From NCBI GenBank assembly GCA_963693305.1, contig OY855912.1, positions 7,971,001-8,035,000 of the forward strand: a stretch of 64,000 nt of DNA, written 5' to 3'. Shown one piece after another: positions 1 to 12,300 of the stretch; the first letter of the stretch is position 1, and each line of letters starts with the position of its first letter. The notes beneath the pieces were generated by a model. That model had not been told where the DNA came from. It ran no database searches and saw only the letters and a list, made by a program, of their open reading frames with translations. This stretch comes from Meandrina meandrites. Its lineage: Eukaryota; Cnidaria; Anthozoa; Scleractinia; Meandrinidae. Made by a program: the position numbers and the translations under genes.

Positions 1-1197
1 GAAGGGGTGTCTGTGGGCATGATCTTAAACAAGTTACCTGTTTTTTTTTTCTTTTGTTGGGGGGGGGGGGGGGGGGGGGGTTATGGGTTTTAAGGGCTGC
101 AACCCCATCAACTTTTTACGAACCTGCATTAATGTTCCAATTTCCTTTTGTAATGAGCTCCTTTATTATCCTCGTGATTTGGCATACTTTTTCCTCCTTC
201 TGAATTTAATTTCACAAGTACTTTTTATCAAGAAAATATTGGTCAAAAGCACCAAGTTGAATACAGGTATCAAATGATCTTTCTGAGCACATGTTTTTCT
301 TTGTGAGCATGAGTATTGACATAAGTTAGCCCATGAGAAAACTGCCTCCACTGAAAAGCAAGCATGTGAGCACTTCTGAAAATATGCAAGCAGGCAATCG
401 AAAACGAGCCCAACACCCCCCCCCCCCCCCTCCAAAAAAACATTTTGCAAGTATTCTGAGCAGAAGCCTAATTTTGCAAGCACTGTACAGTTTTGAGGGA
501 CCATTAATGACCCCTTTAAATAAAAGAGAAAGTTTCTTAGTACAGAAATATATCCCAGTGGAGTTACCTTAGAAAACAAAAAGAAGATGGGGACGTGCAA
601 GTAAAGTTGTGATTTAACACCATTACACTATGTGATTCAAAATTTAGTCTGAAAAATACAAACATTTTTAATCCCCTAAAAAAGAATGTATATGAATAGT
701 TTAAGACATTAGTTGTTATCTTAAACCCCAAAGGGTTCATTAACAGCAAATTTGTCCCAAGAAAAAACCCTACAAATATTTATATAATTTATGACCCAAG
801 AAAATGCCAAGGCTCTTCTTACCCAGAAAAATGCTTTGCACTTCCCTCAGATTTGTTTGAGGTCCCTACCCACTGCACCCTGGGCAATGCACCATCACTA
901 GAGTAGGGGAGGTGGCAAATTCATGACCTCTGTTCAGCAATGTGGTGAGCTGATATCAAGTTTTATCTTTAAAGAATTCTTGGAAAATTATATATGAAGT
1001 GTCTGAGTGCTTTTGATCTTTGAAAGACTATTTTCAAACAATCCTTTTCCTTAGTTTGATTCCATTGAAGAAACCAAAACATTATTATAATTGATAAATA
1101 CTTTGACAGCAATTATTATTTGAGTCTGTTTCACTAGTGATAGAGGTTTTACAGAGAGATATTTGCTAGAAATAACACTCCCATTTGTTATTTTCAG
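1..1197. other. Intron or upstream part of the KLHL gene
   Basis: No coding exon is recognisable here. It holds a poly-G run at about 59-80 and a short C-run near 415-431. It ends with a pyrimidine-rich acceptor (TTTTCAG at 1191-1197) for the first visible KLHL exon, so the stretch is most simply an intron of that gene whose 5' exons lie off the left edge. Confidence 0.6.
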
Positions 1198-4100
1198 GTT
1201 TTCTCTCCTTACCTCCTGGTCTCATGAAGAAACTTGTCTCATCAGAAAACCTCAACATTCGCTGCAGTGAAGAAGGTGTATTAAAATTTGTTCTGGCATG
1301 GCTTAATCATGATCAATCCAATAGACTTGAACACTGGCTGGATGTGATGAAAAATGTACGACTTCCCCTTGTTCCAAGAAATCTCTTAATCAAATTCCTG
1401 GGGTCAGAATTTGAAGAACTCAAGAAAACAGGTGAGTGATATCTTTACCGAGAAAACAAGGAAGTGCTTTATTGTGTTGATAGGGGTCAGCGGTATTCTG
1501 CATTAGGTGTAGTAGAAAGCATGGCCGTGGACATGGCCGTGTGTTTGGCCGTTTGCAGAATTATTAAATGTTGTGTTATCATGAACTTTCCTCACCGTTC
1601 AACAATTGTTTAAATTGTGTGGTTTTGGAGAATATCCATATTCCCCCCTCCCCAAAGAGGGTCATAGAACTTAGTGAACTTTAAATGGCTAAATAATAAT
1701 TTCAGAGAAGAGGGGTGAGTTTCAGGGGAGTTCAACCCAAAACCCTTATGTAAGAGGGTATGGCTAAATTATTTTCTGGAGCAATGTATTATGTTGCTAG
1801 AATCATCATTTTCTTTTTCTGCAGTCTTGCCTCTTTGAATTATTTTTGTTTACAAAAGTTTCCTTAAGTGAGGCTTACCTTGATCACCAATAGAACAAAC
1901 TTCAATTGTTAAACTTGTCTGCTGGTCTGCAAAAATGCTTGGTGATTTTTATCAGCATAGTACACACGAGACAATTTTTTTCAGAAGCAGCTGTGATTTT
2001 TGCTCCAAACTGCTCGATTGTAAAAAATGCCTCTATACTTATTTTTGCCTCATTGAATAACAATAGAACTGTCCGTGATTCCACACCACACTCAATTTTT
2101 GCTCTTTGTAACCGACTGTGCAACACTTTCTTGGGTGGGTAGGTACACTGTAGGTAGGTAACTAGGTAGGAAGGTGATGATAATTTTAAATGTCTGATGA
2201 AAAAAAAACATATCTAAATAAAGTTATTGTATTGTACAGTTAAGCTTCATGTGTTTTTTGGATCCCCCACCTTCTCTGACAGAATTTTCAGTGGCCTTTC
2301 TTTTCTTGGGATGGGCATTGATATTCTCTGGAACTGCACAATCACACTCTGAGGGTGTATTGTCAATGTGTGGTTCCAGAAAATGTAAATGTAAAATCTA
2401 CCCCACAGAGGTAATTGGTAATTCTTAGAGGGGTAGGTCTCAAAAATCACTATTCTTAAAGGAAAGTATGAAGCTAAATTATATCTGAAGGGGTGGAAGG
2501 GCTCAAACCAAAAAGCCTTCTGTGGGGGAGGTATGGATATTTTCTGGAGCAACTAAATAATCTGTAATTATTTAGAACCTTTGCATATATAATACTCTGT
2601 GCAGGTTGTGATGCTCTTGTCGATGAGATAAACTCTTATCAGCTCCATCCTGAGAAGAGAGCCATGATTCACACACCTCGAACACAGCCTAGGCACAGAA
2701 CTCCCAAAAAACTGTGTGTAGTTGGTGGCCTGTCAGGATTTGATAGTCCTGCCAGATATTCGAACAGAACAGATTACTTTTACTTGGAGGATGAAGAGAA
2801 ATGGCAAGAAATGGCCCCGATATGCATTGCTCGAGAATCGGCAGGTAATATGGGTAACATTATTAGTATATATAGTGATGGGTCTGCAACAGATATCCCA
2901 ACTCTCTTGATTTAACCCTTTCATTTTCAAACTCAAAAACAAAATTCTCCCTACTGACTACCATTCATTCATTGTAAGGCTTGTTCTGAGAATTTGGTGG
3001 TGCCAATTTGTCACAAACTGGTTACTAATAGTCATTAATAGAATTTTGCTAGTATACTAATGCAAATGCTGCAATCTGATTGGCTGAGCTTTTGAACACT
3101 ATCAGCCATTAGTATTCAATGACTCACTCACTCTGTAAGGCTGAAGGTCATCTACAGAATGGCGACATTTTCTCATTTCTCTGAAGTTTTGGAGGAAGTT
3201 TAGAAATATTATTGGATAATTTAATTTCTGAGAAGACTAAAAGAAGGAAAAAAGAGCTTAAAACGTTCAAATTACTTAGTGAACTGATGAGCATAAGTTC
3301 ACAACTGAAAGTTTCAAATGAAAATTCAGTCCGTGCACGCGATTGCGCTAAAGCGTAAAGTTTAATACTGGTTCACATTGTAGAAAAAAAAATAATTAGA
3401 AAACATTTAAGGGAAAATGAGTAAGAATTCTACCAAAACGATTAGATTATTTCCTCACAATTTCTCTAAGGTGATAGTTCACCTCATAGAAATCTCGAGC
3501 TCATCATCTAACTGTCAAGCGGTGTAAAGATAATCTTAGGATACAAGTCATTGTCAGAAGTTGAAAATGGTAAAAAATTGAAACTTAATGATTGTTGTTA
3601 ACTTAGACTGATGATTTTATGTTTTCTCGATACGTTTTTCTCCCCACAGCTGTTGTCAAGCTCAATGGTCTCATTTTTGTGATTGGCGGAGTCAGTGTCA
3701 GTGCGAACCTCAGCTCAGTGGAGTGTTACAACCCACAACTGGACTCCTGGACTGAAATGCCACCACTTAAATACTGCAAGGGACAAGTGGCCGGTACTGT
3801 TCTCAATGGATGTATCTATGTGATTGGAGGAAGTGATGATTTTCTTAGAGAAGGACTGAAGACTGTGGAGAAATACAACCCACTCGCCAATGAGTGGGAG
3901 GTGGTCACACCCATGCGCATGGGTAGAGGGGCACTTGGTATGTAGTTAGTACATCTCAAACAAACTTTTTTATTGCAACTGTGATCCATAAGAAATACGA
4001 AATTACACAAAGAAGAATCAAACATAAGGAAACGCAGAAAAAAAAAGAGCGCCAGATGGGATTCGAACCCACGACCCTCCATGTCCTAGTTCAGATGCTC

Positions 4101-5412
4101 TAAGCACTGAGCTACTGGAAACTCAACAGTGATCAAGGGTTATTCTTGAGGGTTTTGATGTACAAACTGCATTACACAGTCACGCAGTGTTATCAGTAGT
4201 AACACATTACTGGCTTAACTGCTTTGTACAGTCACATTAATGGTGATAATGTCTCAACAATAATAAAGCCATGCGTCCCTCCATCCATCCAACCATACTG
4301 TAGGCTCGATTACCAGCCGCTGTTCAGGGAATGAGCCTGCGCTCCTCCCTCTCTTCTCGGGGAGGGAAGACCGAACACGAGAGGACGGCGGAGATTGAGC
4401 CTTACCATACTGCTGACACAATAAATAAGAAATAAGAAATGGCACAAAGATTCAGCTGTGATCCAGCAGTTATAATTCCTTTATGATACGGCTTAGCCGT
4501 TGGCCTGATTAGCCAAGTTCTCATCTTATTCCTACAATTTATTTCCCCAGTTAAGATACTGTTGTGTTCTCATGAGGAAACGGGGTGACACTAGGCTGTT
4601 GTGTGATGTTGGCAGGCAGGATAATTATTTTTCTTTGTGAACAGAACAACTTGCCCCAGCTACCAAAGTGAAAATTGTTTCGTGCAAATAACACAATCTG
4701 ATTTTGTTTGGAAGTTAACTTTTACTAAAACTAAAGCTAGCTAATTTTTTAAACTTGCTTTTACTGCATATTATTTGTTCAGTCGTTACGCTCGAGGAAT
4801 TAGATGCATATACAAAGGTACCTGTCTCCCCTCAGCCCCTCCTGCAAGAGGAACCCTCTACATAACTTTGAAGCAGATGTCCGGAGGAGTTTGTAAACAA
4901 AACCTGTTGTCATTTTCTTAGGCGTGGCGACACTTGAAGGGAAGATCTATGCATGTGGAGGAGCAAACTTCAACTTTGCGTTCTCCTCAGTTGAAGTGTA
5001 CGATCAGCAAAAAAATCGCTGGCAGTCCGCCTCACCCATGAAAAGACCACGCGCTTTTCACGACGTTGTTGTCGCGCACGGCTTTCTGTACGCGCTTGGC
5101 GGCGCTGAAATGCAGAATGGCCAACTAGCGAGCATTCAAGCATCGGCCGAGAGATTCTGCCCGCGTACAAATCAATGGACGGTTATAAAGTCTCTCTACA
5201 TGCCTTGCTGGGGCCTCAGAGCGGTGGTTAATGAGAGATCATGTGACAAGGAGGTGGACGTTTATATCGTTGGGTCGTTTATTGCGGACTCGGGATATGG
5301 CACTGTAGCCAGACTTAGTATTGGTGATGATGACTCACATATGCTGACACGCATTCCATACTTTGACGAGCCGTCACCTAGGATACAGGCCGGGGTTGTA
5401 ATTTTGCCGTGA
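1198..5412 (+). CDS. Kelch-like (BACK-Kelch) protein, 3' four exons, 5' partial
   Basis: A substrate adaptor of the BTB-BACK-Kelch (KLHL) type; such proteins bridge CUL3 ubiquitin ligase to targets. Four exons are supported by splice sites: 1198-1431, 2605-2844, 3650-3937 and 4922-5412 (TGA stop). All three internal introns are phase 1, so the frame runs through unbroken. The first exon encodes the C-terminal BACK helices (SSENLNIRCSEEGVLKFVLAW, then VRLPLVPRNLL). The other exons carry Kelch blades with double-glycine strands followed by Tyr and Trp: LCVVGGLSG, IFVIGGVSV, IYVIGGSDD, IYACGGANF, LYALGGAEM. About 417 residues are visible. The BTB domain and start codon lie left of the window. 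The KLHL subtype cannot be assigned by eye. The introns contain MITEs and a tRNA-derived SINE. Confidence 0.87.
1625..1790. repeat. MITE, TIR-family GTTCCAGAAAATATCCATACC, diverged copy
   Basis: In KLHL intron 1. The left end (GGAGAATATCCATATTCCC) is the inverted counterpart of the right end (GGGTATGGCTAAATTATTTTCTGGAGC). The same TIR recurs at 2390-2558, 52347-52547 and 53222-53330. Confidence 0.55.
2247..2558. repeat. MITE copies, same TIR family, intronic
   Basis: A complete diverged copy spans about 2388-2558 (GGTTCCAGAAAATG at the left, GGTATGGATATTTTCTGGAGC at the right). It is preceded by what looks like a right-end fragment ending GATATTCTCTGGAACTGCAC near 2336. The interior is a run of C/G-rich short blocks without coding potential. 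Confidence 0.55.
4048..4123 (-). repeat. tRNA-derived SINE head (intronic)
   Basis: Read on the minus strand it has an A-box-like TAGCTCAGTGCTTAGAGC and a B box GGGTTCGAATCCC with a foldable T arm. The anticodon stem does not pair and the acceptor stem is weak. It is therefore a SINE or tRNA relic in KLHL intron 3, not a functional tRNA gene. Related heads occur at 51842 and 56797. Confidence 0.6.
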
Positions 5413-6034
5413 ATATATTTATCTGTTTTGTAGCAGACGCCTAAACTGCAGGTGCGGTGGTCTGAAAAAGCGCTATGAATATCGCAGAACCTCAGATGCC
5501 TGAAAACATCGTTCCTCCCAGTGTAAAATAAGAACATTTTTACCTCTTCTTTGATTTGCTTGTGTTCGCTTTTTTCTTAAGCTTGCCAGCATCAGCCTTG
5601 GCAGCCAAATGGTAGCTCTCACTTTCGGATAAGTTATTCAGCATCTGAAATCTCGCTGGACGATCCGTGAAAGAATAGGGTTACCATTTCTAGTCAAGTA
5701 TCGATTGGCCGCCCTTTTGCTTTTCAATGCATTTCCCGTCGAAAATTTTTCCCGCAAAAATGACCCCGTTCCCCTCCACCCAGGCCGAGGAAAAAATGTT
5801 GTCCTTCTGCGAAATCAGTCTTGTGCAATCAGGCTCAAAATATTTCGTGGAAGCTGGAACAACTAATAATTGACGTCCAGGTTTTATAAGAAATCACATT
5901 TAAAACGACTCGAGGTCGACCCTTTTATTACCAAGAAACTATAGGTAACTCTGTCTGGTTCAACCTGAATGATCAGGGCTTCCTTGTCTGAGAATGATGA
6001 ACGTTCAATTTCTCCTTATGATGTGGATATATTA
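5413..6034. other. KLHL 3' flank
   Basis: Contains the 3' UTR of the Kelch gene and downstream sequence. No further gene, tRNA or clear repeat unit is seen before the MITE array. Confidence 0.5.
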
Positions 6035-6379
6035 GGGAGCTTAAGAAAACTACGACGGCAACGGCAACGAGAACGTCACCAAACAAAAGGTTTAATGGTT
6101 TAATCCTTAACAGAACAATAGCTCTGCACGTGCGTTTGAAGTCTTTGTACATTTCCTAGTCGTTCTCTCCAAAACAACAACGTGAAATGGCCCAATTCTG
6201 CGTATTCTGGACAACGTGAACCACGACGGCTTATTTTTGATTTTTCTATTTGGAGATCAATGCTCTCTTTACATATTCAGCTTGAGCCAGTTTTTAAACC
6301 GATAGATACACTGAATACGTCTGGATAATTGCGAGATTCTCGAGTAAAATATAAATTCATCGTCATTGTTTAAGCTCCC
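6035..6379 (-). mobile_element. MITE copy A of a three-copy array
   Basis: Bounded by GGGAGCTTAAG... and ...CTTAAGCTCCC-type ends with long inverted termini rich in ACGACGGCAACGGCAACG. Its internal order is inverted relative to copies B and C. Non-autonomous: no ORF of its own. Confidence 0.8.
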
Positions 6380-6384
6380 TGTTA

Positions 6385-6750
6385 GGGAGTTCAAGAAACC
6401 AAGACGGCGACGCCGAGGACAACGTCGATTAAAAAATGAATTTATATTTTAGCTACGAATCTCGCGATACTCTAAAGTCATTTAGTTTGTTTCTCTCTGT
6501 CAAAACTATCTCAAAACTAAATCTGGAACACAGCGATAAATTCGAAATAGAAATTTAAAAAGTTAGCTGTCGTGGTTCACGTTCTCCAGGCAACGCAGAA
6601 TTTGGTCATTTCACTTTGTTGTTTTGCAGGGGACGGCAAAGAAATGTACCAAGAATTAAAACGCACGTGCACAGCCATTGTTCTACTCATTAAACCTTTT
6701 GTTTAGCGATGTTCCCGTTGCCGTTGCCGTTGTGGTTTTCTTAAACTCCT
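6385..6750 (+). mobile_element. MITE copy B of a three-copy array
   Basis: Same family as copy A: GGGAGTTCAAGAAACC at the left, GTTTTCTTAAACTCCT at the right, with shared interior words such as TTTGCAGGGGACGGC and AACGCACGTGCA. It is separated from copy A by TGTTA and from copy C by TATTA. Confidence 0.8.
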
Positions 6751-6755
6751 TATTA

Positions 6756-7120
6756 GGGAGCTTAAGCAACGCCGACGGCGACGCCGAGGACAACGCCTGG
6801 TGAAAAATGAATTTATATTTTACTCTAGAATCTCGCGATTATTCAGATGTATTCAGCGTATCTGTCGGTTTAAGAACTGGCTCAAGCTAAATGTGTAAAG
6901 AGAGCGTTCTACTCCAAATAGAAAAATCAAAATTTGCCGTCGTCGTTCACGTTGTCCAGAATACGCAGAATTGGGTCATTTCACGTTGTTGTTTTGCAGA
7001 GAACGGCTAGGAAATGTACCAAGACTTCAAACGCACGTGCAGAGCTATTGTTCTGCTCATTAAGCCTTTTGTTCGGTGACGTTCTCGTTGCCGATGCCGT
7101 CGTAGTTTGCTTAAGCTCCT
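6756..7120 (+). mobile_element. MITE copy C of a three-copy array
   Basis: Same orientation as copy B. Ends are GGGAGCTTAAGCAACG and GTTTGCTTAAGCTCCT. The interior matches copy A in reverse complement (AATACGCAGAATTGGGTCATTTCACG). No coding capacity. Confidence 0.8.
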
Positions 7121-8456
7121 CATGAAGACGGAGACGAGAACTGAGAAATTTATCAACAAGGGGACTGTAAGGGCAGTGCCGAATTCCATTTTGATATTAT
7201 TTAGGTAAAAGGCGCAAGTTTTATAGTTGAAGATTCCTTTTGTGCGGCCGCGGAATACAGAAATTGATTTAAACCGTCGCAATCTCGTTAAATAGATACT
7301 TCTCTAACAGGAAGTTTCCTGATATTCGCGTTGGTTGTTTTTGCATACTTTGCATTAATACATAGATCGTTTGGCTAGTTAAATCTGGAGTTGCTGTTTG
7401 TAGTGCAAATATTTACTCGTTTCGTTTCAGTCGTTTTATGGTTAAGGTTCTTGAAAAGAAATATATCAAATATTTATCCAGTGTTGTGCCATCTGTGTCA
7501 AGTGTTGAAATTCGTGGCCATATTTTCATAATAAACTTAATTTAATAAAATATTTGTGCTTGACGTCAAAGGTATACGCTTAATTTGCTTCGCTTGGGAG
7601 TCACGCGTATCACTCGAGATCCACTGATCTGAAAACGAGAATTCTTTCACTCACGACTGGGGGTGGGGGGGGGGGAATAGGTCTCACCCTGGCCCATCGT
7701 TTTTCTATTTCCGTTAATGACAATTCAAATAAATACTTTTCCGTGTTTTTTGGAGTTATAGAAACACAACTTTGAACCAATCGGTGTGCGTGGGTCTACG
7801 TGTTATCAAGGGTCGTTTTTTCTGAGAATTTGTAGCTGTTCAGACATTCTGACGTTTCAGTGACAAAAGAACTGAAACCGAAACTTGCCGCGTGTAAACC
7901 TTCCACGCTATTCTTTCTTATGTAAAAAGCCTTGCTTCAGTTGTTACGGTGCGTTTCTTTTCTCCCTGTATGTTTTTCTGCCCATATTTAATGTGCTTTT
8001 AAATTCCGTGTTATCTTCGCTTGGCTCTTTACTGCCGTGTGATGGGGTCAACTTTGAGTGATGGCTCCATTTTTAGCCTTAAAATTGCTAGTGGCAAATT
8101 ATTACGGGTTACCGGTGTCGCAATTGGTAGGCTCGTCTCAATAGAACAATTAAAGAGCAAAAAAGACTACAATGAATATTCCGAGAAACGGCGGCGCTTA
8201 TGATGATCACGCAATTAGCAAAATCCCAACGCGTGACTAATGGCTCATTTTTCCGGGAAAGTGTCGATTTGATATTTGAATTCCCAGAAGGGCTTCCGCT
8301 CCACTGCGCAGTTGTGTGTTTCGAAGAAATACGGCCTCATTAAATTTCAACGTTGTGTTGATGCAGTAAACTTTCCTTTCGTCGAAAACAACAAAGCAAA
8401 TGGTACTCCGAAGCAGAGACAAACCTCAGCTACACTGTCAGGAACCCGGGAAAGCG
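7121..8456. promoter_or_regulatory. SOCS upstream region with STAT-like sites
   Basis: No gene is seen. It contains three palindromic TTCN3GAA sites of the STAT (GAS) type: TTCTGAGAA at 7820-7828, TTCCCAGAA at 8281-8289 and TTCGAAGAA at 8320-8328. SOCS/CIS genes in other animals are STAT-induced feedback inhibitors. The transcription start is not visible, so the two proximal sites could lie in the 5' UTR. Confidence 0.45.
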
Positions 8457-8513
8457 ATGGAAAAAGATTATGTCAACATCATTACAAACTTCTTCACGCT
8501 TATCCTATTTTGA
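8457..8513 (+). CDS. Short upstream ORF overlapping the SOCS start
   Basis: ATG at 8457 opens an 18-codon ORF ending TGA at 8513. It is in a different frame and runs across the SOCS initiator at 8470. If it lies in the mRNA it would lower SOCS initiation. This is inference; the transcript start is unknown. Confidence 0.3.
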   Translation: MEKDYVNIITNFFTLILF

Positions 8514-9036
8514 CACCGCAGTAGAGACTTTAAAGACAAGTGGGTTTTATTGGGGAGCGATAAACGCAAATCAATCCAAAACTTTATTGATGCACAAAAA
8601 AGTTGGGTCATTTCTTGTGCGGGCCAGCTCAGATCCTAAACATTTATTCACGTTGAGCTTGAAGACAGAGTCAGGAGTGACAAATATAAGGATCGTCATG
8701 TGCGACGGAAAATTCTCGCTAGACCAAAACAATGGAGTGACAACTCGTGCCCGTGCTAACCAGCAGGGCTCGCCTAACTTTGACTGTGTGGTAAAACTGG
8801 TGTTTTATTATATGCTGCTCTCTTGGCGAACTTGTCGACAGAATTCTTCAAGCACGGGAAGTCGTGACAGAGGGGCGCATTTGTTACTTCTCTCACCTCT
8901 ATACAACGAAGTATCCAGCCTGCAACATTTGTGTCGCAGAACGTTGAATCGTCATGTAATAGGAGATGGGGTGCATCGCCTGCCCGTTCCTTCTAAACTA
9001 AAAGTGTATTTAAGGAGATATCAGTACCCAGTATAA
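8470..9036 (+). CDS. Suppressor of cytokine signalling (SH2 + SOCS box), intronless CDS
   Basis: A cytoplasmic negative regulator of JAK-STAT or receptor tyrosine kinase signalling. The SH2 domain binds phosphotyrosine and the SOCS box recruits elongin B/C and a cullin-5 ligase. The 188-aa ORF has an SH2 core from about residue 25 (SGFYWGAI) with the phosphotyrosine-binding Arg at R51 in SFLVRASSD, then LFTLSLKTESGVTNIRI. Residues ~146-188 form the SOCS box: a BC box (SSLQHLCRRTLNRH) and a Cul5-type LPVP motif (HRLPVPSKLKVYL). Short N-terminal region and total length fit the CIS/SOCS1-3 group rather than SOCS4-7. The coding region is uninterrupted, as in many SOCS genes. ATG at 8470 is the only in-frame Met before the SH2 fold. 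Confidence 0.92.
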   Translation: MSTSLQTSSRLSYFDTAVETLKTSGFYWGAINANQSKTLLMHKKVGSFLVRASSDPKHLFTLSLKTESGVTNIRIVMCDGKFSLDQNNGVTTRARANQQGSPNFDCVVKLVFYYMLLSWRTCRQNSSSTGSRDRGAHLLLLSPLYNEVSSLQHLCRRTLNRHVIGDGVHRLPVPSKLKVYLRRYQYPV

Positions 9037-9297
9037 CCACAATGTGGGAATTACTTCAAATTCAGTTCAGTTGTATGCTAAGTGATCCTTTTGCAAGTTA
9101 TTACGGGTTCACTTTGCTTAACGAGTGACCATTTTTCCGAGAAAAATAGGTGGAGTGTGCAATCAGAAGGTGTGTATCTTTTACGATATATTTTCAAATT
9201 ATAAATTGGTTCTCCTCGATGAGGGAACTTCGTTATATAGAGGCGTGTATATCATCAAATTCTACAGTCAGTGTATAATATTATTTATTTCGATATT

Positions 9298-9303
9298 AAT
9301 AAA
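9298..9303 (+). terminator. Poly(A) signal for the SOCS gene
   Basis: AATAAA lies about 260 bases after the stop codon, in AU-rich sequence containing ATTTA words of the kind found in unstable cytokine-pathway mRNAs. Confidence 0.5.
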
Positions 9304-12300
9304 AGTTATTTTTGTTATGACACTGGTTGAAGTCGATGCCCCCAGCCAGAGAAGAACATCCTTTAATTCCTAGAAACTGGAATAACGGTAAGTTTTGTTA
9401 AAGGCACCTTCATTTCGCTTTACTGTCCTCATCGACCATTCCTTGTGCTTTTGAGACACGAACTAATAAAATCTATAGCGGCAAAGGATTATTATTCAAG
9501 CGATAAACCTACTTCATGCATTGACTGCAATACAAAGCGAAACTACAAGATTTGGTTGCGAAAAACGGAATATACTTCACGCCTGAAGACTTCAGCCCTA
9601 TATTTAGATCCGTCTTCCGGTCAGACGTGGAGTCTAAATGCATCAAATTTTAAAAGTACTGAAATGCACCCGGTATAAACCAATTTGTATTAGGACGACG
9701 AGAAGTAAGTCAGTCAGCAAGTTAGTAGTCAATTTTTTTTTTTTTTGCTCCTTTTTGTAAGTATCTCTGTACAAGGCCAAATATTGCAGAGAAATTAATC
9801 CTCGAAATGGTTTTACTTATTCTTGGATAGTATATGCTGATTGATTCTTCACCTCGATTGCGTGAAAGCGCGTTCAAGCAGGTTTATAATTTCCGCGTTC
9901 AGTGTGAATTGTGTTCCGGGGGAAATCCCCTAATTCTGCGTACTTCATAAGCGCCACAAAGGCATCATAGAAAGCGGTCAGTATAGTGACCTCCGTTAAA
10001 AGCAATCAGATTTTAATACTTTTATGGCTACAGTAGTATTAAGAAGCCGTAGGTTATCCCAGTGCACTGATTGGAAAGCGGCATTTCAGTTGTGAAGCCA
10101 GCGTATCGATATAATGCACTCAAGTTCATTTGAAGTGCTTTCCAATTTGGCATTTGTCGTTAGCCCTGCTGTACTTTCGTCACGCTCGTTGTAGCAAGTC
10201 TGCCAGAACATACATTGTAAAAATTGTATTTTTTTTACAATTGCTTGCCCTTTTAATCGCCCCTACTTGAATTTTCAACTTGATTATAGTTGTTTGCCAT
10301 TATTGAGGCATGTTGGGCGGTATTGCACTGCCGAAAAGTGTTGCATTGCGCCGTTGCAAGAAAGTGCCTGTTTAGTGTTTACACAGTGCAGCTTTTAGAA
10401 AATTTGTTTTTAGCTTGACCGCAATAGATATATTTAGGAACGTTCTATGCAACAGAGCTGTACAGTCATGTTCTTGCCAAGTTGTAGTGAACACTGGACA
10501 GCTCAGTACAGAGTAAAGCCGAGTTATTCCCCTGCATTCATTTGTAAGCTGTATTGGAATGTGCCAACAAAAAAAGAGTAGTGTTTCAACTATTTGAGTG
10601 TAAAATACGGCGATATAGGTTTCGTTTTTTTCTCTGAAATAGAGGATGTCTTTTTTTCCAGGGAACTACGAGAATGACACCATTGTACCAAGAGATTATA
10701 CTGATGTTAATCTTTAAATGTCATGCGAGAGAGATTTTTCTACGAAAACAACAAAGAAAACTTATTGCATTTGATAACATACAGTCAAATTATACAGATT
10801 TTAAAACGTCAACTCGGACATGTCGGACATAAGGAACATTTTTTTAGAGGTTAGCTCCGAAATAGAGAATAGAAACGGATGTATGTTCTAAACGGCGGCG
10901 CGTAGGATCGATGTGTACACACCATGCACAGGCTACGGCGCGTAAAGGCGAGATGCCTTTCACAAACATTGCGTTTGCACCTCACGAGTGTTGTTACACA
11001 GTGAAACGTTTCAAATTTCACTGGGCGTTGTCACAATCACTGCGTAAAGGAGAACCTACAATAGACTGTTCACAGCTTCGCGGAAGAAACAGCAAGCGCG
11101 AACCCGACGAGTCGCTGACGTCTAGTTGTCTCGCGATTCAGTCTTCTGCCGCATTAAATTGCACCGATCAAAGAAAAACACGAGAAAACAGAGGGCTGTG
11201 AACACCCTGAGGAGAACCAAGCGATTGCGCCAATGAAAATATTGATTCAACACCTGTGCATCTGTTTGCAACATGTTTCCTGGCGAGTGCGGTAGGCTGT
11301 CAGTATAGTGTGTACGGTATTTAACTAATCGAAGACGGTGCTGTTTGTAAAACCAAATGATTGCAGAGACAACTGCTAGTAAAAGCAAGAGATATTCGTG
11401 TTTCAAATGTAGGGGGTTCCGAAACAGGTGCACCCTTGCATAATAGACGGGACTGTGAACCCCAACCCCACCCCACCCACCCCCCTCTACAAAGTATAGA
11501 GGGTGATTAAGCGGGGGGGGGGGGGGAGTCTAGATCACGTTTCATTAAAAATGAAATAGCCATTTCTCGACTCACGAGGACAAAAAGGCCTTTAAGGGAT
11601 CACCAGAGCTGAGCGCGTTCTGAGAGAGCCCGGCTCGAGGTGGTCAGGTTTTATCTGTCCGCTCTTGGGGAATTTAGATTCCATACCCCTAGGAAATTCT
11701 ATGGCCAGTTTTATTTCTCCCTGTTCGGATGTGCCCCGGAAAAATTATCAAATTGCCATCTTGAAATAGGCATAAAGAGAAAATTGGCCTCTGGTACAAG
11801 GGTTGTGGTAATTCGAAATACTGTATACAAGGCTCGTGATTTCTCAGTTACAGGTTAGTGTTGATTAAGGGGGTGAAACCTGGAAAGTTCAGGCTGAAAG
11901 ATACAGCTAGCGTTTTGTAGTCGCTAACAGGCAGAGCGGGAGAAGTTTCTCCCGCCCTCCTCGCAGGGAAATAATAATAGCTTGTTCACGATGGGATGGT
12001 GAGAGATCAAAGTCCAAACTCCAACTCTTTCCAATGCCTTGTGTGAGCACACCTTTCCTTAGCACGACTAGGTTAGGCTGCAGACGTCCCGGTGTTTGTC
12101 TCCATCGCGGGTTTTTTCTGTTCTTTTTTTTTCCTTCACGGATGGTAGAAGAGAATTGAAAACACAAAGGCCGGAGAGAGAGGGCGAAAAAAAAATTGAC
12201 CTATTGCAGTTTTTGTGAAGTCCGTTTTCTTCTAGTGCATCTTTCGCTTCCGTATCCATCTTTCTATCCGCGTGAAAGTAGATAGCTCGCAGTCTGTCAC

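Noticed and set aside
4048..4123. Functional tRNA gene on the minus strand
   Set aside because: A and B boxes are present but the anticodon stem does not pair and the acceptor stem is poor; a SINE head.
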